Assembly (NCBI GenBank): GCA_021298315.1
Contig: JAJTFC010000087.1
Location: 1 to 35,452 of the forward strand
Origin: Planctomycetaceae bacterium
Lineage (GTDB): Bacteria; Planctomycetota; Planctomycetia; Pirellulales; Pirellulaceae
DNA length: 35,452 bases
Reading direction: 5' to 3'
The first letter of the stretch is position 1. Every line of letters starts with the position of its first letter. The notes under the pieces are model-generated. The model did not search any database. It saw only the letters and a program-made list of their open reading frames with translations, and had not been told where the DNA came from. Made by a program: the position numbers and the translations under genes. Below are positions 29,517 to 35,452 of this stretch, piece by piece.

Positions 29517-30560
29517 CTAGAGTGCCCATTGTTTGACTCTCAGGCAAGTCGATTCGAGTACATCTGGATTGCATAAAGATTTGGGAGTTCGCCCCTCGAG
29601 GATATCCACGATTGGCTCGTAGCATCCGATGCTCATTCGCAGAGCCGCTTCTTGCGAATTAAATGCGTTGTGGGGTGTTAGCAACAAATTGGGAGTAGAG
29701 CGGAGTGGATGATCTGAGGGCAATGGCTCTTGCTCGTAGACATCCATCGCTGCTCCGGCGATCTGTCCTAAGCGGACGGCTTGCATAAGAGCCTCTGGAT
29801 CGACTAGGGCTCCACGAGCGGTGTTGATGAGGTAAGCGCCTTTCCCCATCTTTGCAAACGCTTGCCGGTTGATCATGTGCCGAGTTTCACGCGTATTTGG
29901 GGCATGGATCGATACAAAGTCTGATTGCTCTAGGAGGTCTGAAAGTTCCAACCACCGAACTCGACTTGCCAAGGCAGCGATTTGCCCATCGTGTTTCCCT
30001 GCGGAGATCGATGCCTGCATCCATGGATCATAGACGGCGATGCTCAGTCCAAAGCCAAACGCGCGAGCCGCGACGGCTTGGCCAATTCGTCCGAATCCTA
30101 CCAATCCGAGGGTTTTCCCTCGCAGTTCAACGCCTGGAAATTCTGCCCAGCCACCTTGTTGCATGCAGCTATAACCCACGTGGATATGCCTCGCGAGCGA
30201 CAAGAGCAATCCCATGCAGTAATCGGCAACAGCATCGGTCATCGCATCGGGCACGTTGGTTATCAAAACCCCGTGTTCGGTGGCAGAGACCAAATCGACA
30301 CTATCGATACCGATCCCGCAACGTGCGACGAGCTTGAGTCTCGGCAGTGCCTTGAAGGCCTCCTGGCAATACGGATCGATAGCAGCAATGATCGCGTCGC
30401 AGCCTTGGGCTTGCTCGATCAACGAATCGAGTGAGAGGGGTCCCCAAGTTTTCGCATCGATGACTTGGCATCCCAGTTTGCCCAATCTCTCACGATACTC
30501 CGTTCCGCTAACGGCAAAGGCTTGGGCAGTGACCAGGATCCGCATGGGGGTCGACGACAT
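29517..30560 (-). CDS. D-isomer specific 2-hydroxyacid dehydrogenase (SerA-like)
   Basis: The 347-residue NAD-dependent enzyme oxidises D-2-hydroxy acids or reduces 2-keto acids. The nucleotide-binding motif is GLVGFGRIGQ, and the catalytic residues are Arg in INTARGALVD, Glu in DVYEQEP and His in LLTPHNAF. ARCGIGIDSVD is also typical. There is no ACT or other regulatory domain, so it is shorter than most SerA proteins and phosphoglycerate need not be its substrate. It is first in the minus-strand run and is followed at once by the aldolase, which suggests sugar-acid or keto-acid metabolism. The start at 30560 has only a weak upstream purine stretch; an inner ATG at 30545 is possible. Confidence 0.92.
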   Translation of the reverse strand: MSSTPMRILVTAQAFAVSGTEYRERLGKLGCQVIDAKTWGPLSLDSLIEQAQGCDAIIAAIDPYCQEAFKALPRLKLVARCGIGIDSVDLVSATEHGVLITNVPDAMTDAVADYCMGLLLSLARHIHVGYSCMQQGGWAEFPGVELRGKTLGLVGFGRIGQAVAARAFGFGLSIAVYDPWMQASISAGKHDGQIAALASRVRWLELSDLLEQSDFVSIHAPNTRETRHMINRQAFAKMGKGAYLINTARGALVDPEALMQAVRLGQIAGAAMDVYEQEPLPSDHPLRSTPNLLLTPHNAFNSQEAALRMSIGCYEPIVDILEGRTPKSLCNPDVLESTCLRVKQWAL

Positions 30561-30754
30561 GAATATTTCTTACCCTCAATCTCGAAAAACGCTCCGATTA
30601 TACCAATTGTTCCGCCGATTGGGAGTTCGGGCAAATTTCTCCCGAGGATTCGACAAGGAAAGATAGTGGGACTGGGAAAAGATTGACGAACTTCTCCATC
30701 GTCGTCTAACGACCTGAACAATTTGTCAAACAAACTCGCCATTGGAGAGAAACT

Positions 30755-32485
30755 GTGAAACCCCAAGTCCTCGAATCGATCGAGCAAATCAGTAAGGAGC
30801 GGGTCGCCACGGATGAACGATTGCTCGACGATACCACCGTCGATAGGCTTGTACGCGTACTGGATTCGTACAGCAATGAAGTCCGCACATGGATGCAAAC
30901 GGATCAAGAGCAAGCAGGCAAGGGTCGTTGGCCGAGTCTGATGACCTTCTCTCTCTTTGGTTTAGGTATCGCCGTCACTGGAGCGACAAACTACTGGAAT
31001 TACGGACGTCAGTTTGCGGATCACGAATTCGTGCTCTTTAATATCTCCGGCGCGATGGTTTTTCTGTTGGCGGGCATAAGCCTGTTTTACGATCGATCCG
31101 TTCGTGAGATTGGAAGCGATCGGATCCGAAAGGAATCGGGACGACGGATTGAAACGGTCTCCGAACATATTCGCTCGCTCTCACAGCTCTACCAAAAGTG
31201 GATCAGCGATTGGAAGTCGCAAAAGCAACAACTCGATCGTCTTGAAAGCGCCGTCCGAGAATTCGACTCCCAAGCTGTTGCCGCTCAGATCAAGGCATCG
31301 CAGTGGACCAACGAAGCAGAGGAGCTAAGTCGGCAACGGAATCGGTTGGCCGATGACGTCGAATCCCTCCAAAGCTCGATCGTTCAACTCCAAGCCGACG
31401 CAGACTACGCCAAGATGAAGCTCTGCGGCGTTGATTCGGAAATCGAGGCCAAGAAAGATCACCTTGGCGATCTTAAGTCCCAGCGGGAAAAAATTCGACG
31501 CGAGATACTCGAGCTCGACGAGCAACTGGCCCAGGCTCGGGAATCCTTCGAGCAAGCACGCTCGGAGCATGAATCCAACCAAAGGCAGTTCCAAAGAGAT
31601 CAGCAATCGATCGAACGACGCATAGAGAAACTCAGCGACGAATCTGTCCGCTTGCAGCAGTCCTGCGACACTCTCGAGCAGGATCGAGCCGATTTGGAAA
31701 CCGAGCTTGAGTCGCTCAAAGTTGAATTCCAACGCAATTTGGAGATCCAGACTCAATCGCTGTCCGACGTTACCCAAGGCCTAGAGGATGCCAGAGTCGA
31801 GAAGGCTTTGGTCGACGAGGCAATCGAAACGGCCCAAGCCAACCTCAGGCAAATGGTCGCTACGCACAAAGACCTGCACTCCCAGATCGAATCGATGCAG
31901 TCGTCTAAAGATCAACTTGCCAACAGCATCCTAGGTCTCAATGAGGAGATCTCTCAGAAGAGAGAACTCAGCGATTTGCTCGAAACTCAAACCAAGGTTC
32001 TCATCGAAGATCGCGAACTTCGCTGCACGAAACTCGACAAGTCGATTGCAGAGCTCGATAGCAACCTATCGCTGCGGAGAGCTGAACTGATCCAGGCCAA
32101 CAATGAGTTTGAATCGGTTCAAAACCATCATCGCCAACTGGCCGCCGAGATCGATCATCTCAATCGAGTCAAGGGTGCCATGGAGACATCGGTCAATGAA
32201 CTGACCGACCGATTGGCCAACAAGTCGACCGACTTTAAACGCAAGTCGGTTCAAGTCAACGAGTTGGCCAGCAAGATCGACACGCTCTCGCAAACCGTCC
32301 GTTCGCTAGCCGTCGGTGACCCAGGATCGAGCAGCCCAATGGGAAGTTTGCCATCGAGTGCTGATATCGCAGACCGAACTGGAAAACCATCGTTGCAAGG
32401 CCCCCACTGGGGACAAGAGCAACTCAACAAGATGCTCGAGAGAATGGATGAAATCGACCGGTTGGCCGAAGATGGCCTGAACTAG
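30755..32485 (+). CDS. Two-TM protein with very long coiled coil
   Basis: The 576-residue protein has a short N-terminal cytoplasmic or periplasmic part, two membrane helices at about 61-80 and 92-112, then a nearly unbroken Glu/Gln/Leu/Arg-rich coiled coil from about 125 to 515 with heptad-like spacing, and a Ser/Gly/Pro-rich tail with a last amphipathic segment. The sequence resembles SMC/SbcC-type rods only in composition; no Walker motifs are present. GTG at 30755 is preceded by GGAG with 7-base spacing. It is transcribed away from the dehydrogenase operon, with 194 bases between the two starts, and its end is 21 bases from the stop of the opposing esterase gene. A role in envelope or cell-body organisation is possible but unproven. 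Confidence 0.8.
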   Translation: MKPQVLESIEQISKERVATDERLLDDTTVDRLVRVLDSYSNEVRTWMQTDQEQAGKGRWPSLMTFSLFGLGIAVTGATNYWNYGRQFADHEFVLFNISGAMVFLLAGISLFYDRSVREIGSDRIRKESGRRIETVSEHIRSLSQLYQKWISDWKSQKQQLDRLESAVREFDSQAVAAQIKASQWTNEAEELSRQRNRLADDVESLQSSIVQLQADADYAKMKLCGVDSEIEAKKDHLGDLKSQREKIRREILELDEQLAQARESFEQARSEHESNQRQFQRDQQSIERRIEKLSDESVRLQQSCDTLEQDRADLETELESLKVEFQRNLEIQTQSLSDVTQGLEDARVEKALVDEAIETAQANLRQMVATHKDLHSQIESMQSSKDQLANSILGLNEEISQKRELSDLLETQTKVLIEDRELRCTKLDKSIAELDSNLSLRRAELIQANNEFESVQNHHRQLAAEIDHLNRVKGAMETSVNELTDRLANKSTDFKRKSVQVNELASKIDTLSQTVRSLAVGDPGSSSPMGSLPSSADIADRTGKPSLQGPHWGQEQLNKMLERMDEIDRLAEDGLN

Positions 32486-32506
32486 CAGACGGTTAGCAGG
32501 CCGCAA

Positions 32507-33379
32507 TCATTCGCCATTTGATTCTGACTGGCGATTGTCCAGATGCTTCTTGAACCAATCCCGCATCGATTCGAACATGACGCGGTTGCCTTCGTCGTTA
32601 AAGCCGTGGGCAGCCCCCTTGATGACGACCAGATCACAGGGGACCTGGGCCTTCTCAAAGGCCTCCTTGATGTTTTCGCTGTGGGATATCGGTACGAGTT
32701 CATCTTTGTCTCCATGGACCAGCAGTGTCGGAGCATCGACCATGGTGACTTGACGAAGCGGTGAGAATTCATCGTTGCGATTCGAGTCGAATTTCAAGGC
32801 TGGAAATTGATCCATGCGGGGATTGCCTGGGGTTTTGTAAGGTGCTAGATCCGTCGGTGGAAAGACGGCGGCAACTGCGGCAATACGCGGACCTCGCTTT
32901 TTGTCGTTGGCCGTCGTCCCTAGCATCAGCGATAGATGTCCGCCTGCAGAGAAACCAAAGACCCCGATTTTGGATTTATCGATCTTCCATTCCTCGGATT
33001 GTTTGTTCACAAGATCGAGGGCTTTACGCACATCCTCGACAATCTCGGGAATGACGTACTTAGGACTGCTTCCGTGCCGAACGGCGATAATCGTATATCC
33101 TTCATCCAGGAGAGGTTTAAAAAAGTTCGACATTTGAGCCGGAGGCATCCAGGTCGAGACCCAGCCACCACTGACCATGAACATCAAGCCGATCCCTTTG
33201 CGGTTAGCCTCCGGTTCGAATACGTCCAAAGTCAGAGCCATCCCATCTTTGTGCCCGTAGACAACATCCTTGCGAATCTTAGGAAGATCTTCGGCTCTGA
33301 GCGTAACCAAGGCGTTGCCGTGAAGCGAAAAGCAAATTGCCGCGCAAAGCAATAGACACTTTTTTATTAGTGCATTCAT
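32507..33379 (-). CDS. Exported alpha/beta hydrolase (esterase/lipase-like)
   Basis: The protein has a signal peptide (MNALIKKCLLLCAAICFSLHGNA-type, kept to its hydrophobic core about residues 6-24) and a BD-FAE/carboxylesterase-like hydrolase domain. The oxyanion region MVSGGW, nucleophile elbow GFSAGGH, acid in VHGDKDELVP and His in AAHGFND are visible. I take ATG at 33379, giving 290 residues with AGGAG about 10 bases upstream, rather than a start at 33427, which would put 16 extra residues before the signal peptide and run into the region next to the minisatellite. The substrate is unknown. The minisatellite lies between this gene and htrA. Confidence 0.86.
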   Translation of the reverse strand: MNALIKKCLLLCAAICFSLHGNALVTLRAEDLPKIRKDVVYGHKDGMALTLDVFEPEANRKGIGLMFMVSGGWVSTWMPPAQMSNFFKPLLDEGYTIIAVRHGSSPKYVIPEIVEDVRKALDLVNKQSEEWKIDKSKIGVFGFSAGGHLSLMLGTTANDKKRGPRIAAVAAVFPPTDLAPYKTPGNPRMDQFPALKFDSNRNDEFSPLRQVTMVDAPTLLVHGDKDELVPISHSENIKEAFEKAQVPCDLVVIKGAAHGFNDEGNRVMFESMRDWFKKHLDNRQSESNGE

Positions 33380-33434
33380 ACGAATAGGACTCCTAGGGTA
33401 GAGATTCATATTTGAGGTCGAGCCCATTGTATCC

Positions 33435-33645
33435 GATCCGTCTGATCTGTCTGATCTGTCCGATCCGTCTGATCCGTCTGATCCGTCTGATCCGTCTGAT
33501 CCGTCTGATCCGTCTGATCTGTCTGATCCGTCTGATCCGTCCGATCTGTCTGATCCGTCTGATCCGTCTGATCCGTCTGATCTGTCTGATCCGTCTGATC
33601 CGTCCGATCCGTCCGATCCGTCCGATCTGTCCGATCTGTCCGATC
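33435..33645. repeat. Minisatellite of 23 units of 9 bp, each with a GATC
   Basis: The unit is GATCYGTCY. Twenty-three units of exactly 9 bp run from 33435 to 33641, and a final GATC ends at 33645. Variation is confined to two C/T positions, giving GATCCGTCT, GATCTGTCT, GATCCGTCC and GATCTGTCC, with the CC-type units collected at the right end. It starts 16 bases beyond the htrA stop codon and ends 56 bases before the esterase ATG, on the transcribed side of both minus-strand genes. The array gives 24 GATC sites at 9-bp spacing. All frames through it stay open, which explains long LIR/LIC-type ORFs that should not be taken as genes. Confidence 0.95.
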
Positions 33646-33661
33646 AGCTACCTTTTTGGTG

Positions 33662-34738
33662 TCACTCAGAGGTCACCGGGGTGATCTCGAGGGTCTGCTT
33701 GTCCTTTGAGCGGATGATGGATATTGGATAAGCCTTATCGGCGGGGAGTTGTTCGACGACGCTGCGAAAGTCTTCGGGAGTGAAGACTCGCTGTTGGGCG
33801 ATTTCCAAGATAACATCTTCGATTTGGACACCTGCTTTTTGAGCAGGGCTGTCGGGGTTGATGCGAGTGACGATAACGCCACCGCGGACAGGCAGTTTAA
33901 GTTCGTCGGCAAGAGCCTGGGTCAGCGGTTCGACTCGCATGCCGACTTTGGCGCGGCGGACTTTTCCAAACTCGGACAGTTCGCGGGTGATCCACTGGAC
34001 TCGAGCGCTGGGGATGGCAAATCCGACTCCTTGGAATGCACCGCTGGTGGTCATGATTGCGGTGTTGATTCCAATGAGCTGGCCATCGAGGTCGATCAGA
34101 GCGCCGCCGGAGTTGCCTGGATTGATAGCCGCATCGGTTTGAAGCAATTGGCCTTCGACGAGCCGGCTCAGGGCTCTACCTTTGGAGCTGATGATTCCGA
34201 CGCTGACGGTTTGTTCGAGGGCAAAGGGGCTGCCGATTGCGATGACCCAATCCCCGATCACAAGGCGATCGGAGTTTCCGAGATTCACGTGAGGAAGTGG
34301 GGTGTCCGATGCGATGCGAAAGATAGCCAGATCGCTCGACGGATCGCTGACGGGGTTATCCCCTTGAAGTTCTCGACCGTCGGCCAAACGCACGCGTATC
34401 CCTTTGGTATCTTTGATGACGTGATGGTTCGTAACGCATAGGCCTTTTTCATCGAGGATCACTCCAGAGCCGATGTTAAAGTTTCGTGTGCTGTTGCTAT
34501 CGAGCAGATCGAGTTCGTCGAGTGTCGAGTCGACATCGGCCCGTTTGGCCAAGACCGTCACGACCGCAGGCATGGCTTGAGTGGCTGCGTTTTGGAACGC
34601 GATCGAAAGGCTCTTGGCTTGGCTTTTCGCAAGTAGTTTGAGTTCCTGGTCATCCCCCCAAACGCTTGAGGCAGGACACAGGCCTGAGGCTATGATGGCA
34701 AGGGAAGCGATGATTTTGGGGAATGCACAGAAAGTCAT
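33662..34738 (-). CDS. HtrA/Deg-type periplasmic serine protease with one PDZ domain
   Basis: The 358-residue protein has a signal peptide (about 1-28), a trypsin-like domain with catalytic His106 (TNHHVI), Asp136 (SDLAI) and Ser210 (NPGNSGG), and one PDZ domain (about 255-350, GGVIVTRINPDSPAQKAGVQIEDVILEI). By family it degrades or refolds damaged envelope proteins. One PDZ makes it DegS-like in layout, but the cleavable-looking signal does not show a lasting anchor. No strong ribosome-binding site precedes the ATG. It is divergent from the thymidine phosphorylase gene with 92 bases between the starts. The 9-bp minisatellite begins 16 bases after its stop codon. Confidence 0.93.
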   Translation of the reverse strand: MTFCAFPKIIASLAIIASGLCPASSVWGDDQELKLLAKSQAKSLSIAFQNAATQAMPAVVTVLAKRADVDSTLDELDLLDSNSTRNFNIGSGVILDEKGLCVTNHHVIKDTKGIRVRLADGRELQGDNPVSDPSSDLAIFRIASDTPLPHVNLGNSDRLVIGDWVIAIGSPFALEQTVSVGIISSKGRALSRLVEGQLLQTDAAINPGNSGGALIDLDGQLIGINTAIMTTSGAFQGVGFAIPSARVQWITRELSEFGKVRRAKVGMRVEPLTQALADELKLPVRGGVIVTRINPDSPAQKAGVQIEDVILEIAQQRVFTPEDFRSVVEQLPADKAYPISIIRSKDKQTLEITPVTSE

Positions 34739-34830
34739 TTTCGGGTAGCTTGGTCAAAAAAGGTTTCTTAAGATCCGAGGCATATGGCGATGTTCATTCT
34801 ATTTGACACCAATTGGGAGCGGGCGAGCAA

Positions 34831-35452
34831 GTGATTCCAGCGGTGATAATTTCGAAGAAAAGGGATGGCGAAAAGCTTTCCGAGTCGGAGATCCGGTTCA
34901 TGGTATCGAGCTATGCCAACGGAGAACTTCCCGACTATCAGATGGCTGCCCTGGCGATGGCGATTTTCATCCAAGGGATGGATGGTCAGGAGATCTCGCA
35001 GTTGACCGACGCGATGATCGAAACGGGAAACAGGCTCGAGCGTGTTTCGGACAGGCCAAGGGTCGATAAGCATTCGACCGGTGGCTTGGGGGATAAAACC
35101 TCGCTGATTCTCGGCCCATTGCTCGCTTGCTGCGAGTTGGATGTTCCGATGATCAGCGGACGGGGTTTGGGGATTACTGGCGGGACGCTCGATAAACTCG
35201 AGGCGATCCCTGGTTATCGATGCGATTTGAGCCAGGCAGAGTCTCAAAATCAGTTGTCCAAGATCGGTTGCTTTATCACAGGAGCGACCGAGTCCTTGGT
35301 GCCGGCTGACAAAAAACTCTATGCATTGCGGGATGTCACAGGGACGGTTCCTTCGGTCGCATTGATCACGGCGAGCATCATGTCCAAAAAGATCGCCGAG
35401 ACTCTCGATGCGTTGGTGCTGGATGTCAAATGGGGAACGGGGGCTTTTTTAG
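34831..35452 (+). CDS. Thymidine/pyrimidine-nucleoside phosphorylase, 5' part (truncated by window end)
   Basis: The frame from GTG at 34831 runs off the window end, so only the first 207 residues are visible. They match the thymidine phosphorylase family: SKKRDGEKLSESEIRFMV, ANGELPDYQMAALAMAIF, the phosphate-binding KHSTGGLGDK, SGRGLGITGGTLDKLEAIPG, and PADKKLYALRDVTGTVPS followed by ITASIMSKKIAE. The enzyme splits thymidine or uridine with phosphate in nucleoside salvage. A purine-rich GGGAGCGGGCGAG stretch precedes the GTG; a TTG at 34813 is a second choice. The LDVKWGTGAF segment has Trp where family members I recall have a smaller residue. Gene name deoA or pdp cannot be decided from this part. 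Confidence 0.92.
   Translation, partial: MIPAVIISKKRDGEKLSESEIRFMVSSYANGELPDYQMAALAMAIFIQGMDGQEISQLTDAMIETGNRLERVSDRPRVDKHSTGGLGDKTSLILGPLLACCELDVPMISGRGLGITGGTLDKLEAIPGYRCDLSQAESQNQLSKIGCFITGATESLVPADKKLYALRDVTGTVPSVALITASIMSKKIAETLDALVLDVKWGTGAFL

Noticed and set aside
30683..30712. TTGACG as a -35 box for the coiled-coil gene
   Set aside because: At 17-18-base spacing the following sequence (CTAACG/TAACGA) matches the -10 consensus poorly.
33412..33684. Plus-strand ORF encoding repeated LIR/LIC/PIR tripeptides
   Set aside because: It is produced by the 9-bp minisatellite, which keeps every frame open. There is no ribosome-binding site, and it runs into the end of htrA.

Overview
The window looks like chromosomal DNA from a planctomycete, probably of the Pirellulaceae/Pirellulales type. 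The main marker is a three-part secreted protein at 20177-23221: a dehydrogenase-type propeller, a helical-repeat middle and a C-terminal CxxCH haem module, an architecture typical of the PVC group. Supporting signs are roughly balanced base composition, frequent GTG/TTG starts, many signal peptides on proteins of unknown function, and repeat-rich intergenic DNA, including a stretch whose minus strand reads NPKRKRG. No rRNA, tRNA, CRISPR array, integrase or transposase was seen. The species cannot be named from sequence alone.

Layout. 1-2507: the tail of a possible membrane protein, a GAF + SpoIIE/PP2C-like protein whose phosphatase metal sites look destroyed (279-1829), and a composite tandem repeat of about 145 bp period (1843-2420). 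2508-6735 (minus): central carbon genes, namely 2-oxoglutarate dehydrogenase E2, a sugar-phosphate isomerase-like TIM barrel and acetyl-CoA synthetase. 6736-7986: about 1.25 kb without a conventional gene, holding inverted and direct repeats and, near rpoB, a 26-codon ORF with a strong ribosome-binding site. 7987-16107 (plus): rpoB and rpoC, with no ribosomal protein genes on either side. 16149-20176 (plus): a THUMP-like methyltransferase, bioD, a DUF4239-type membrane protein and a UrtA/AmiC-type substrate-binding lipoprotein without permease or ATPase genes.

20177-30560 (minus) is a closely packed six-gene run, probably one operon. In order of transcription it holds a D-2-hydroxyacid dehydrogenase, an HpaI-type aldolase, a 1041-residue exported protein of unknown function, a divergent RNase HII-like protein (GYG in place of the GRG motif), an exported esterase with a starch-binding-like N-terminal domain, and the haem-binding dehydrogenase-like protein. 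The ends of this run suggest uptake and breakdown of sugars or sugar acids; the two middle genes do not fit that reading and are the most novel part of the window. Its last gene meets the plus-strand lipoprotein gene with no intervening base (stop codons back to back in TGATCA).

30755-35452: a two-TM long coiled-coil protein (plus), a secreted alpha/beta hydrolase (minus), a minisatellite of 23 exact-length 9-bp units carrying a GATC in each unit, an HtrA/Deg protease (minus), and the 5' part of a thymidine phosphorylase gene (plus) that runs off the window end.
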